Of a stretch of DNA of 56,167 nucleotides, positions 18,827 to 28,452 are shown one piece after another. Position 1 is the first letter of the stretch. Every line of letters starts with the position of its first letter. The stretch spans positions 1 to 56,167 of the forward strand of contig PLBP01000025.1 of assembly GCA_003135415.1 (NCBI GenBank), written 5' to 3'. A program made the position numbers and the translations under genes. The DNA is from Hyphomicrobiales bacterium (GTDB lineage: Bacteria; Pseudomonadota; Alphaproteobacteria; Rhizobiales; Xanthobacteraceae). Below the pieces are notes generated by a model that ran no database searches, was not told the origin of the DNA, and saw only the letters and a program-made list of their open reading frames with translations.

Positions 18827-19317
18827 TTTCCGCCCTATCCATCGCGACGGCCGAGGATCGGACTTCCCGCCGGATCGTGCTGTGGTCGCTCGGCTTGAAC
18901 TTGTTTTTCATCGGGCTGGTGGCGGCGCTCCTCGTGCGCCTCTACGTCGCGCCCCCGGCTCCAGCGCCGTTCGACCGCAGCGCCAACGGGCGCATCGAAC
19001 GGATTGCGGCGACCCTGCCCGCCGCCGATGCGGAGGTAATCCGTGCCGAATATCGCGCCAAAGCGGCGCCGGTCGACACCGCGCGCGAGGAGTTCGAGCG
19101 CTCCGTCGATGCAATCCGCGAGACCTTCCGCGCGGCGCCCTACGATATCGAGGCGACCCACGCAGCCATGGCCGAGGCCCGCGCCAAGCGTCAAAGGTTC
19201 GATCTCTTGCTGCACGACATCATCGCATCGGCGGCAAGCAAGATGTCCCCTGCCGGACGGCAAAAGCTCGCCGATTGGTCGCCGACGGGCCGCAACACGG
19301 GTACAACGAACCGTTAG
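18823..19317 (+). CDS. CnrX-like periplasmic sensor (heavy-metal resistance/CpxP-type helical hairpin)
   Basis: A 164-residue protein with an N-terminal membrane anchor (about 19-42) and a periplasmic, mostly helical domain rich in Ala/Glu/Arg (about 55-150), as in the Metal_resist family (CnrX, ZraP, Spy-like). It contains two helices of the form LPAADAEVIRAEY and ATHAAMAEARAKRQRF. Conserved metal ligands of CnrX (several His) are mostly missing; only one or two His are present, so the inducer may not be a metal. It is followed by the outer-membrane component of an RND pump. Confidence 0.7.
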   Translation: MISALSIATAEDRTSRRIVLWSLGLNLFFIGLVAALLVRLYVAPPAPAPFDRSANGRIERIAATLPAADAEVIRAEYRAKAAPVDTAREEFERSVDAIRETFRAAPYDIEATHAAMAEARAKRQRFDLLLHDIIASAASKMSPAGRQKLADWSPTGRNTGTTNR

Positions 19318-19345
19318 GGCGGACAGGAATCGCATAAGATCGGCC

Positions 19346-20857
19346 ATGAGCGGCGGCAAAGAAAACGCGTCCTTGCGACACGAGGCTATGCGCCGGCCGC
19401 ACGGGCGGCTGGCAATCCTTGCCGCGGGGTTTCTATCGCTCGTCGCCTGCGTGCCCAATGCCGACCGGGTCGATGCCGCGCTCGACGTTCCCGAAGGTTA
19501 TCGCGCGGCACCGCGCGGCGCCGCGGACGCGGCATTGCCTCCGCTCGACTGGTGGCGCGGTTTTAAATCGAGCGAGCTCACGGCGCTGATCGAGGAGGCG
19601 CAGACCGTCAATCTCGACATCGCCGCCGCGGCTGCGCGCATTTCGCAAGCCGACGCACAGGCGCGGGTCGCGGGCGCGGCACTGCTTCCGCTCGTCGATG
19701 CGAATGGAAGCGGCACGCATTCCCGCTCCTCGGCTGCCACGGGCGGGGGTGGCGCAGGCGGCTTTCGCCGCGAAGGCAATCTCTATCAGGCCTCGCTCAC
19801 CGCGAGTTACGAGATCGATTTCTGGGGCAAGAACCGCGCGCTCTTGGAGGCGACGCGAGACACCGCGGTCGCAAAGCGCTTCGATCGCGAGGTCGTGGCA
19901 CTCAGTACCGTCGCAAGCGTCGCCAACGCCTACTTCCTGGTGCTCGCGGCGCAAGACCGGCTACAGCTCGCGCGTGACAACGTAAAAAGCGCCACGCGCA
20001 TTCTCAACCTGATTAAGCAACGGCTCGAGTTCGGCACCACTTCCGGCCTCGAAGTCGCGCAGCAGGAGAGCCTCGTCGGACAGCAGCTCGCGCTGATTCC
20101 GCCGCTCACGCAATTATTGCGTCAGAATATCGTGACACTTGCGCTGTTGATCGCGCGGCCGCCCGAGCGCGTCAACGTCCGCGGCGGCTCGATGCAACGG
20201 CTGGCGATCCCACGCGTGACGCCGGGCCTGCCGTCGGATCTCATCACGCAGCGTCCGGACATTCGCGAGGCCGAAGCGAACCTCGCTGTCGCCAAGGCCA
20301 ACGTTTATGCCGCGCGCGCCGCGTTCCTGCCAAGCATCCTGTTGACCGGCCAGGACGGCTTTTCGAGCACGATCTTGCGGAGCCTGTTCCGGCCGGAAGC
20401 CGTCTTGTTCTCCGCTGCCGCAAGCCTTACCCAACCGATCTTCGATGGTGGAATGCTGCTCGGCCAGCTCGAGCTGAAAAAGGGTTTGCAGGAGGAATTG
20501 CTGCAAGCCTACCGCAAGGCGGTGATTTCCGGCTTCGCCGACGTCGACAGCGCGCTGATAGCCGTCGAGCAGACGGCGTTGACCGAGCGCGCCGATCGCG
20601 CGGTGGTGACGAGCGCGCGCAAGGCCTTCGATATTGCCGAGACGCGGCTCCGCGAAGGCACGGTCGATCTCGTCACCGTCTTGCAAACGCAACAGACCTT
20701 GTTCCAGGCGCAGGACGCGCTTGCCCAGGCGCGGCTTCAGCGCCTACAGGCGATCGTCAGCCTTTATCAAGCGCTCGGCGGCGGCTGGCCGCCTCCAGAA
20801 GCGCAACTCTATGCGACCGCCGATCCGGCGAACCCGTGGGGCAATATCAGGCCATGA
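19346..20857 (+). CDS. NodT-family outer-membrane efflux lipoprotein
   Basis: A 503-residue outer-membrane factor. The signal peptide ends in a lipobox (FLSLVAC), so it is lipid-anchored; two OEP repeats follow, with LPPLDWWRGF, SYEIDFWGKNRALLEA and PSDLITQRPDIREAEANLAVAKANVYAARAA-type motifs (described by position, about residues 85, 165 and 310). It forms the outer-membrane channel of the tripartite pump. ATG 19388 is an alternative start that gives a shorter n-region. The stop overlaps the adaptor start (ATGA). Confidence 0.9.
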   Translation: MSGGKENASLRHEAMRRPHGRLAILAAGFLSLVACVPNADRVDAALDVPEGYRAAPRGAADAALPPLDWWRGFKSSELTALIEEAQTVNLDIAAAAARISQADAQARVAGAALLPLVDANGSGTHSRSSAATGGGGAGGFRREGNLYQASLTASYEIDFWGKNRALLEATRDTAVAKRFDREVVALSTVASVANAYFLVLAAQDRLQLARDNVKSATRILNLIKQRLEFGTTSGLEVAQQESLVGQQLALIPPLTQLLRQNIVTLALLIARPPERVNVRGGSMQRLAIPRVTPGLPSDLITQRPDIREAEANLAVAKANVYAARAAFLPSILLTGQDGFSSTILRSLFRPEAVLFSAAASLTQPIFDGGMLLGQLELKKGLQEELLQAYRKAVISGFADVDSALIAVEQTALTERADRAVVTSARKAFDIAETRLREGTVDLVTVLQTQQTLFQAQDALAQARLQRLQAIVSLYQALGGGWPPPEAQLYATADPANPWGNIRP

Positions 20858-22110
20858 AAATTTCGATTCTCAAGGATCGCCGCAACATCCTGATCGGGCT
20901 CGCCGGCGTTCTCGTCCTCGCGGTCATCGGCGCTATCGTTGCCCAGTCGCTCTTGGGCGCGGGTAGTAGCCAGCCTGGCGGCCGCAATCGCGCCGGCGAC
21001 GACGGTCCGGTGCCGGTGCTGGTGGCAGCGGCAACCATCGCCGACGTGCCCGTCTATATCGACGGCGTCGGAACGACGAAGGCGCTGAACACCGTAACGG
21101 TGGTCTCGCAGGTCGACGGCAAGTTGATCAAGGTCGGGTTTAAGGAAGGGCAGGATGTCGAGCGCGGCTTCGTGCTGGCGGAGATCGACCCCGCGACCTA
21201 TCAGGCGCAATACGACCAGGTGGTGGCGAAGAAAGCGCAAGACGAAGCGCAGCTCGCCAATGCGCGGATTGACCTCGAGCGCTATACGCGCCTCGTTGCA
21301 ACGAATTCGGTGACGCGCCAGCAGCTCGACACGCAGAAGGCGCTCGTCGACCAGCTGGTGGCGCAAATCAATCAAGACCAGGCTTCGATCGACAATGCGG
21401 CCGCAACGCTCAGCTACACCAAGATTATCGCGCCGATCTCGGGGCGCACCGGCATCCGCCAGGTCGACGAGGGCAACATCGTGCGCGCGTCCAGCGCAAC
21501 GGCGCTCGTCACCCTCACGCAGGTGAAGCCGATCTCGATGTTCTTCAGCCTGCCGCAGCAAAATCTCGCACAGATCAACAAGGCCTTCTCGGCGGGGCCG
21601 CTCGCGGTCGAGGCGCTGGGCTCCGACAACACTACCGTCACCGACAAGGGAACCTTGCAGGTCATCGATAACCAAGTGGACCAGACGACGGGAACGGTGA
21701 AGCTGAAGGCCGAGTTTCCCAATCCGGATTTGCAGCTCTGGCCCGGTCAATTCGTCAATATCCGGCTCCTGGTCGATACGTTACGCGGCGCGATCGTCGT
21801 TCCGACCGCTTCGGTGCAGCGCGGGCCGAACGGCACCTTCGTTTTCCTCGTGCAAACCGGCGACACCGTCGCCGTGCGCGCCGTGACCACCACGCAACAA
21901 GACGACAAACAAACCGTCATTTCCTCGGGGCTTCAGGCCGGCGACCAGGTGGTGACGACGGGTTTTACGCGGCTCGCCGACGGCAGCAAGATCGTGATTT
22001 CGAAGCGCGAAGACGCGGGCAATCCCGCGCCCGCGCAACCGACGGACAAGCCCGCGGACAAGGGAAAGCGCGGCAAGCGAAGCGAGGCAGCACCAGGATC
22101 GCCGCAATGA
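20854..22110 (+). CDS. RND efflux periplasmic adaptor (membrane fusion protein), MdtA-like
   Basis: A 418-residue adaptor that connects the inner-membrane permeases to the outer-membrane channel. An N-terminal anchor (about 15-35) precedes a lipoyl/hairpin region (TVVSQVDGKLIKVGFKEGQDV about residue 80, coiled-coil about 110-175) and the beta-barrel region (KIIAPISGRTGIRQVDEGNIV, about 190). The C-terminus is a Lys/Pro-rich tail (AQPTDKPADKGKRGKRSE). It overlaps both neighbours by four bases, so the whole pump is translationally coupled. Confidence 0.92.
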   Translation: MKISILKDRRNILIGLAGVLVLAVIGAIVAQSLLGAGSSQPGGRNRAGDDGPVPVLVAAATIADVPVYIDGVGTTKALNTVTVVSQVDGKLIKVGFKEGQDVERGFVLAEIDPATYQAQYDQVVAKKAQDEAQLANARIDLERYTRLVATNSVTRQQLDTQKALVDQLVAQINQDQASIDNAAATLSYTKIIAPISGRTGIRQVDEGNIVRASSATALVTLTQVKPISMFFSLPQQNLAQINKAFSAGPLAVEALGSDNTTVTDKGTLQVIDNQVDQTTGTVKLKAEFPNPDLQLWPGQFVNIRLLVDTLRGAIVVPTASVQRGPNGTFVFLVQTGDTVAVRAVTTTQQDDKQTVISSGLQAGDQVVTTGFTRLADGSKIVISKREDAGNPAPAQPTDKPADKGKRGKRSEAAPGSPQ

Positions 22111-25100
22111 ACGTCTCCGCCCCCTTCATCCACCGCCCCATCGCCACGTCGTTGCTGGGTGTCGCGGTGATGCTCGGGGGGGTGCTCGGCTATTTGTGGC
22201 TGCCGGTCTCGGCGCTGCCGCAAGTCGACTTTCCGACCATTCAGGTGACGACACAGCTTCCGGGTGCGAGCCCCGACACCATCGCTTCGCTCGTCACAGC
22301 ACCCCTCGAGCGCCAGTTCGGCCAGATCCCGGCGCTGACCACCATGACCTCCTCGAGCTCCTACGGGATCAGCCAGATCACGCTGCAATTCGACCTCAAC
22401 CGCGACATCGATGGTGCCGCGCAAGATGTGCAGGCCGCGATCAACGCCGCGGGATCGACGCTGCCGCGCAATCTGCCCTACCCGCCGACCTATTCGAAGG
22501 TGAATCCGGCGGACACGGCGGTCATCACGCTTGTGTTGACGTCGGACACGATTTCCTTGCGCGCGATCAGCGACCTCGCCGACACCTTGCTCGCGCAACG
22601 CCTGAGCGAGGTGAGCGGCGTCGGGCATGTGTCGGTTGAAGGCGGCGTTCGCCCCGCCATCCGAATCCAGGCGGATCTGGCGCGGCTTGCCTCCTACAGT
22701 CTCGGCCTAGAGGATTTGCGCGCGGCCATCGTCGGCGCCAACGTCGCCGGGCCCAAGGGCTCGCTCGATGGCACGCACCAGTCCTACACCATCGCCACCA
22801 ACGACCAGATCACGGTCGCATCCGCCTACAAATCCGTCGTCGTCGCCTACAGGAACGGCGCGCCGGTGATGCTCGACGACGTCGCCGACATCATCGAAGG
22901 GCTCGAGAACAACAAGGTGTCCGGCTCCTATCACGGCCAGCCCGCCATCATCATCGACATCCAACGCCAGCCCGGCGCCAACGTTATCGAGACGGTGCAG
23001 CGCGTCCGCGCCGAGCTGCCGCGGCTGCAGCGCTCAATCCCGACCGGCGTCAAGCTCACGGTGGTGAGCGACCGCACCGATACCATTCGCGCTTCGGTCC
23101 ACGACGTCCAGTTCACCCTCGTGCTCAGCGTGGCACTCGTCGTCCTCGTGGTGCTGGTTTTCCTCCGCACGGTCCGCGCGACGATCATCGCGGGCGTGGC
23201 CCTTCCCTTGTCGCTGATCGCGACCTTCGGCGTGATGTGGTTTTGCGGATTCAGCCTCGACAATTTGTCGCTGATGGCGCTCACGATCGGTACCGGCTTC
23301 GTCGTCGACGACGCGATCGTGATGATCGAGAACATCGTGCGCCACATGGAGGAAGGCGAAAGCCCGTTCGAGGCGGCGTTGCACGGCGCGCGCGAGATCG
23401 GCTTCACGGTGATTTCGCTCACCGTTTCGCTGATCGCGGTCTTTATTCCGCTCCTGTTCATGACCGGGCTCGTCGGACGCATGTTCCGCGAGTTCGCGCT
23501 GACGCTCACGATCGCGGTCGTCACCTCGGCGGTCGTTTCGTTGACGCTGACGCCGATGATGTGCAGCCGGCTTTTGCGCCATAGCGAAGGCAAGCAAAAC
23601 CCGCTCGGGACGCGAATCAACGAATGGCTCGACTGGACCGTGGAAGGCTACCGCCAGAGTCTTGAGTGGGTGCTCGCGCGCCAGCGGGCGACGCTGATCA
23701 CGACGGCGCTCACGCTCGCGGCCACGATCCTCCTCTACATCGTCGTGCCGAAAGGCTTCTTGCCGCTGCAGGATACGAGCCTGATCACCGCAGTGTCGGA
23801 AGCGGGCGTGGAAGTTTCATTCACCGAGATGCAGCGATTGCAAGCGCTTGCCGGTGAGGCGATCCGCAAAGATCCGGACGTGACCGGCGTCATTTCGGTG
23901 GCCGGCGTGAGCACCGTCAATCCGACGCCGAATGCGGGCCGCTTCACGATCACACTGAAGCCGCGCAACGATCGAAGCGCGGGCGTGGTGGAAATCATCG
24001 GGCGGCTGAAAGCGCTGGTGGCGCCGATCCCCGGCCTCATCGTTTATTTCCAGCCAGTGCAGGACATCCAGATCGGCACGCGCGCGAGCCGGGCGCAGTA
24101 TCAATACACGCTCACCGGAACCGACGCCGCCGAAGTGACCGAATGGTCCGACAAGCTCACGCAACGGCTACGCAAGGAATCGGTCTTGCGCGAAGTCGCT
24201 TCCGAAGCACAGGAAGGGGGCTTGCGCGCGCTCATCGACGTCGATCGTGAACTCGCGGGCCGTCTCGGGATCTCGATGCAGGTCGTGAGCGATACGCTCT
24301 ACGACGCGTTCGGCCAGCGGCAAATTTCGACGATTTACGGCCAAGCGAACCAATATCGCGTGATCCTGGAAGCGATGCCGCAATACCAGACCGATCCGGG
24401 CTCGCTCGCGAAGCTCTACGTCCCCGCGGTCCCCATCCAGAATTCGTCGGTCACGACCGCGCAAAATTCACTGACCGGATTTACGCAATCGAGTACGCAG
24501 ACGGCGGCGACGCCCACCACGCAGGTGCCGATCGGCGCGTTCGCGACGCTGACGCGCACCATTGCGCCGCTCGCGATCATGCACGAGGGACAGTTTCCGG
24601 CGGCAACGCTCAGCTTCAACCTCGCCCCGGGTGCCGCGCTCTCCGACGCCGTAGCCGCGATCTCCACCGCGCAACTTGATATCGGCATGCCGGCGTCGGT
24701 GACAGGCAGCTATTCCGGCGACGCGGCGGAGTTCTCGAAATCGCTCGCTGGCGAGCCTTGGCTGATCCTCGCCGCGGTCGTGACCATCTACATTATTCTC
24801 GGCGTGCTCTATGAGAGCTTTATTCATCCGTTCACGATTCTCACGACGCTGCCCTCGGCCGGCGTCGGCGCGTTGCTCGCGATCATGATCTGCGGACAGG
24901 ATCTTTCGATCGTGGCGCTGATCGGCATCGTGCTCCTGATGGGCATCGTGAAGAAAAACGCGATCATGATGATCGACTTCGCGCTCCAGGCCGAACGCGT
25001 CGAGGGCCTGTCGCCGCGCGATTCAATTATTAAGGCCTCACAGCTTCGGTTCCGGCCGATCATGATGACGACGCTCGCGGCGCTTTTCGGCGCGCTGCCG

Positions 25101-25328
25101 CTCGCGCTCGGCGGCGGCACCGGATCGGAACTGCGTTTTCCGCTTGGCATCACCATCGTTGGCGGTCTTTTGCTCAGCCAATTGCTGACGCTCTACACCA
25201 CGCCGGTCATTTATCTCGAGATGGAGCGGTTGAAGGCGCGGCTCGGCAAGATGTCGTTCTTCACGCCGCCGGGCAGCGGGCCGAAGCGCAAGGGACCGCC
25301 TTCCCCTGCGCCGCGGGCGGCCGAGTAG
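22107..25328 (+). CDS. RND multidrug efflux permease, MdtB-like
   Basis: A 1073-residue inner-membrane proton-driven permease of the HAE-1 type. The TM4 proton-relay Asp pair is seen in GFVVDDAIVMIENI (about residue 400), and the second set of helices ends with GIVKKNAIMMIDFALQAER (about 950). The C-terminal porter loop carries an extra Ser/Thr/Gln-rich insert (about residues 773-805) not found in the neighbouring permease. Together with the next gene it forms the two-permease arrangement known from MdtBC, where the pump is a heterotrimer. Confidence 0.93.
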   Translation: MNVSAPFIHRPIATSLLGVAVMLGGVLGYLWLPVSALPQVDFPTIQVTTQLPGASPDTIASLVTAPLERQFGQIPALTTMTSSSSYGISQITLQFDLNRDIDGAAQDVQAAINAAGSTLPRNLPYPPTYSKVNPADTAVITLVLTSDTISLRAISDLADTLLAQRLSEVSGVGHVSVEGGVRPAIRIQADLARLASYSLGLEDLRAAIVGANVAGPKGSLDGTHQSYTIATNDQITVASAYKSVVVAYRNGAPVMLDDVADIIEGLENNKVSGSYHGQPAIIIDIQRQPGANVIETVQRVRAELPRLQRSIPTGVKLTVVSDRTDTIRASVHDVQFTLVLSVALVVLVVLVFLRTVRATIIAGVALPLSLIATFGVMWFCGFSLDNLSLMALTIGTGFVVDDAIVMIENIVRHMEEGESPFEAALHGAREIGFTVISLTVSLIAVFIPLLFMTGLVGRMFREFALTLTIAVVTSAVVSLTLTPMMCSRLLRHSEGKQNPLGTRINEWLDWTVEGYRQSLEWVLARQRATLITTALTLAATILLYIVVPKGFLPLQDTSLITAVSEAGVEVSFTEMQRLQALAGEAIRKDPDVTGVISVAGVSTVNPTPNAGRFTITLKPRNDRSAGVVEIIGRLKALVAPIPGLIVYFQPVQDIQIGTRASRAQYQYTLTGTDAAEVTEWSDKLTQRLRKESVLREVASEAQEGGLRALIDVDRELAGRLGISMQVVSDTLYDAFGQRQISTIYGQANQYRVILEAMPQYQTDPGSLAKLYVPAVPIQNSSVTTAQNSLTGFTQSSTQTAATPTTQVPIGAFATLTRTIAPLAIMHEGQFPAATLSFNLAPGAALSDAVAAISTAQLDIGMPASVTGSYSGDAAEFSKSLAGEPWLILAAVVTIYIILGVLYESFIHPFTILTTLPSAGVGALLAIMICGQDLSIVALIGIVLLMGIVKKNAIMMIDFALQAERVEGLSPRDSIIKASQLRFRPIMMTTLAALFGALPLALGGGTGSELRFPLGITIVGGLLLSQLLTLYTTPVIYLEMERLKARLGKMSFFTPPGSGPKRKGPPSPAPRAAE

Positions 25329-25331
25329 ACC

Positions 25332-28300
25332 ATGAATTTCTCCTACCCCTTCATCAGGCGGCCGATCGGCACCACGCTCTTGGCGATCGGGCTCTTTCTC
25401 GTCGGCCTTGTTGCCTACTCGTTTTTGCCGGTGGCGAGCCTGCCGACGGTCGATTTTCCGACCATCCGCGTCTCGGCGAGCAGGCCCGGCGCCGATCCCG
25501 CCACCATGGCCGCGACGGTGGCGGCACCGCTCGAGCGCAGGCTCGGCGAAATCGCCGGCGTCACCGAAATCACCTCGGTCAGTTCGCTCGGCAACACCAA
25601 CATTACGGTGCAATTCGACCTCGGCCGCGGCATTGATCGCGCGGCGCGCGACGTGCAAGCGGCGCTCAATGCGGCGCTGAGCGATCTCCCTGGCGACCTG
25701 CCGTCGCTGCCGACATTTCGAAAATTCAATCCCGCCGCTTCGCCGATCATTATTCTCGCGCTCACCTCGGACACGATGACGCCGAGCGCGCTTTACGACA
25801 CCGCCGACACCGTGATTGCGCAGCGGCTTTTGCAGGTCAACGGCGTAGCCGACGTGACCGTCAGCGGTGCCGAGCAACCCGCTATTCGCGTGCGCGTCAA
25901 TCCGATCGCGCTCGCCTCGATGGGACTCAATATGGACGACGTGCGTACCGCGATCGTCAATGCGAACACCGCCGGACCTGTGGGCGCTTTCGACGGCGTG
26001 CGACTCGCGCGTACGATCGCGATCAACGACCAGATGCGGAATGCTCGCGAATACGATCCGATCGTCGTCAAGGCCGCGGATGGAACGGTCGTCCGCCTCT
26101 CGGCGGTCGCTTCGATCCGGCAGGGCGTGCGCAATACGCTCTCGGCCGCCTGGTTCAACAAGCAGCCTTCGGTCCTCCTGATCATCACCAAACAGGCGGA
26201 TGCGAATGTGATCGAGACCGTGGATCGGATCAAAACTCTGCTTCCGGAACTCAGGCGCTGGATTCCCGCCGGCGTCAAGATTTCGACGCTCACCGACCGC
26301 ACGCTGACGATTCGGGCGAGCGTTTCCGACATGCAACTCACGCTGCTCGCGACGGCCGTGCTCGTGATGATGGTGGTGTTCGCCTTCCTGCGGCGGATCA
26401 CGCCGACGCTCGCCGCCGGCATCACGGTGCCGCTCTCGCTCGCCGGAACCTGTGCCGCGATGTGGCTCGCCGGATTTTCGATCGACAATCTGTCGCTGAT
26501 GGCGCTCGCGGTTTCGGTCGGCTTCGTCGTCGACGACGCGATCGTGATGATCGAAAACATGTTCCGTAATCTTGAAAAGGGGCACTCGCCGTTGCGCTCG
26601 GCGGTCGAAGGCGCGCGACAGATCGGCTTTACGGTCGTCTCGATCAGCGTTTCGCTGATCGCCGCGTTCATCCCGCTCCTGTTCATGGGCGGAATCGTCG
26701 GCCGCCTATTTCGCGAATTCTCGGTCACCCTCGCCTTCGCCGTCGCAATCTCGACGATCGTCTCGATTTCGGTGACGCCGATGATCTGCGCCTACTTCGT
26801 CAAGGAGCCGCCGAGCAAGGACGCCACCCAGTTCGACCGCGCCATGGAGAGCGTGCTCTCTCACATGATCGCATTTTATGCGTGGACGCTCTCGGCCGTG
26901 CTGCGCTTTCGCCTGCTGACGATCCTCGTCATGATCGCGACCGTCGCCCTCACGGTGTTCCTCTACGTCAAAGTACCGAAGGGTTTTTTTCCACAGGACG
27001 ATACCGGCCTCGTCTTCGGCAGTACCGAGGCATCGACCGATGTTTCCTTCGCGGCGATGCGCGATTTGCAGCAACGCGCCGTCGAAATCGTGCTTGCGGA
27101 CCCGGCGGTGGACGGCGTCGGTTCTTCCGTTGGAGCCTCGGGCTTCAATCCCTCGGTCAACCAGGGCCGGATGTTCATCAGCCTCAAATCGCTTTCGGAT
27201 CGCGGCGGCACCACGACGGCGCAGGTGGTCAATCGCTTACGGGTAAAGCTCGCGAAACTTGCGGGACTGCGTGTGTTCATGGTGCCGGCCGCCGACGTCC
27301 GCGTCGGCGGCCGCAGCGGAAAATCGCAATATCAATTCACCCTGTGGGGAACGGATCTGGACGAACTGCAACAATGGGTGCCGCGCGTTGTCGAGCGAGC
27401 GCGCGCCATACCGGGTCTCGTCGACGTCACCACCGACCGCGAGCAGGGCGGATTGCAGGCGAATGTCGTGATCGACCGGGTCACCGCGGCGACGCTCGGC
27501 GTCAATATTTCGGACATCGACAATGCGTTGAACAATGCATTCGCCCAGCGGCAAATTTCCACGATCTTCACGCAACGCAACCAGTATCGAGTGATCCTCG
27601 AGATCGATCCCGCCTTCCAGCGCGATCCGTCCGACTTGTCGCGCATTTACGTGAAAGGCGCGGGCAATACGCAGGTTCCGCTCTCCAGCGTCGCGCGTTT
27701 CGAGCGATCGACCGCGCCGCTCGTGATCAATCATCAAGGCCAGTTTCCGTCGATCACCATCACCTACAATCTGAAACCGGATGCAAATATCGAGCAGGCA
27801 ACGAACGACCTTCGACAGACGGTCGCGGAGATGCATCTGCCCGACTCGATCCGTTCCAATTTTGCCGGCGACGTGCAGGCCTTCGCGCAATCGGCGGGCG
27901 CGCAACCGCTCCTCGTTCTCGCCGCGCTGATCGCGGTCTATATCGTGCTCGGCGTGCTCTATGAGAGCCTCGCGCATCCTCTGACGATCATCTCGACGCT
28001 GCCCTCCGCCGGGCTCGGAGCATTGTTGGCGCTTCTCGTCACCGGGAGCGAGCTCACCGTGATCGCCTTCATCGGGATCATTTTGCTGATCGGCATCGTG
28101 AAGAAAAACGGCATCATGCTCGTGGACTTCGCGCTCGAGGGCGAGCGGCAGCGCGGGCTTTCGCCCGAGAAGGCGATCTTCGAGGCATGCATGGAACGCT
28201 TCCGGCCGATCCTGATGACGACGATGGCCTCGCTCCTGGGCGCCGTGCCCTTTATCATCGCCTCGGGCCCGGGATCGGAATTGCGCCGGCCGCTCGGCAT

Positions 28301-28448
28301 CACGATCATCGGCGGGCTCTTGGTTTCGCAAATACTGACGCTCTACACGACGCCCGTAATTTACCTCATGCTCGACAAGCTCCACCGCCGGCTCGGCGGC
28401 GCCGGTCAAGTTTTTCGGAGGCCCCTCAAGCCGAGCCCGGCGGGCTGA
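25332..28448 (+). CDS. RND multidrug efflux permease, MdtC-like
   Basis: A 1038-residue second permease starting three bases after the first. It shares the TM4 motif GFVVDDAIVMIENMFRN and the C-terminal GIVKKNGIMLVDFALEGER, and lacks the Ser/Thr-rich insert of its neighbour. The two permeases are clearly paralogous but diverged, as in MdtB/MdtC. It is the last gene of the sigma-sensor-efflux operon and is convergent with the MetE-like gene, with only four bases between the stops. Confidence 0.93.
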   Translation: MNFSYPFIRRPIGTTLLAIGLFLVGLVAYSFLPVASLPTVDFPTIRVSASRPGADPATMAATVAAPLERRLGEIAGVTEITSVSSLGNTNITVQFDLGRGIDRAARDVQAALNAALSDLPGDLPSLPTFRKFNPAASPIIILALTSDTMTPSALYDTADTVIAQRLLQVNGVADVTVSGAEQPAIRVRVNPIALASMGLNMDDVRTAIVNANTAGPVGAFDGVRLARTIAINDQMRNAREYDPIVVKAADGTVVRLSAVASIRQGVRNTLSAAWFNKQPSVLLIITKQADANVIETVDRIKTLLPELRRWIPAGVKISTLTDRTLTIRASVSDMQLTLLATAVLVMMVVFAFLRRITPTLAAGITVPLSLAGTCAAMWLAGFSIDNLSLMALAVSVGFVVDDAIVMIENMFRNLEKGHSPLRSAVEGARQIGFTVVSISVSLIAAFIPLLFMGGIVGRLFREFSVTLAFAVAISTIVSISVTPMICAYFVKEPPSKDATQFDRAMESVLSHMIAFYAWTLSAVLRFRLLTILVMIATVALTVFLYVKVPKGFFPQDDTGLVFGSTEASTDVSFAAMRDLQQRAVEIVLADPAVDGVGSSVGASGFNPSVNQGRMFISLKSLSDRGGTTTAQVVNRLRVKLAKLAGLRVFMVPAADVRVGGRSGKSQYQFTLWGTDLDELQQWVPRVVERARAIPGLVDVTTDREQGGLQANVVIDRVTAATLGVNISDIDNALNNAFAQRQISTIFTQRNQYRVILEIDPAFQRDPSDLSRIYVKGAGNTQVPLSSVARFERSTAPLVINHQGQFPSITITYNLKPDANIEQATNDLRQTVAEMHLPDSIRSNFAGDVQAFAQSAGAQPLLVLAALIAVYIVLGVLYESLAHPLTIISTLPSAGLGALLALLVTGSELTVIAFIGIILLIGIVKKNGIMLVDFALEGERQRGLSPEKAIFEACMERFRPILMTTMASLLGAVPFIIASGPGSELRRPLGITIIGGLLVSQILTLYTTPVIYLMLDKLHRRLGGAGQVFRRPLKPSPAG

Positions 28449-28452
28449 AGGC

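Noticed and set aside
19043-19345. Upstream extension of the NodT outer-membrane gene
   Set aside because: It is an out-of-frame reading of the CnrX-like gene; the signal peptide and lipobox define the real N-terminus.
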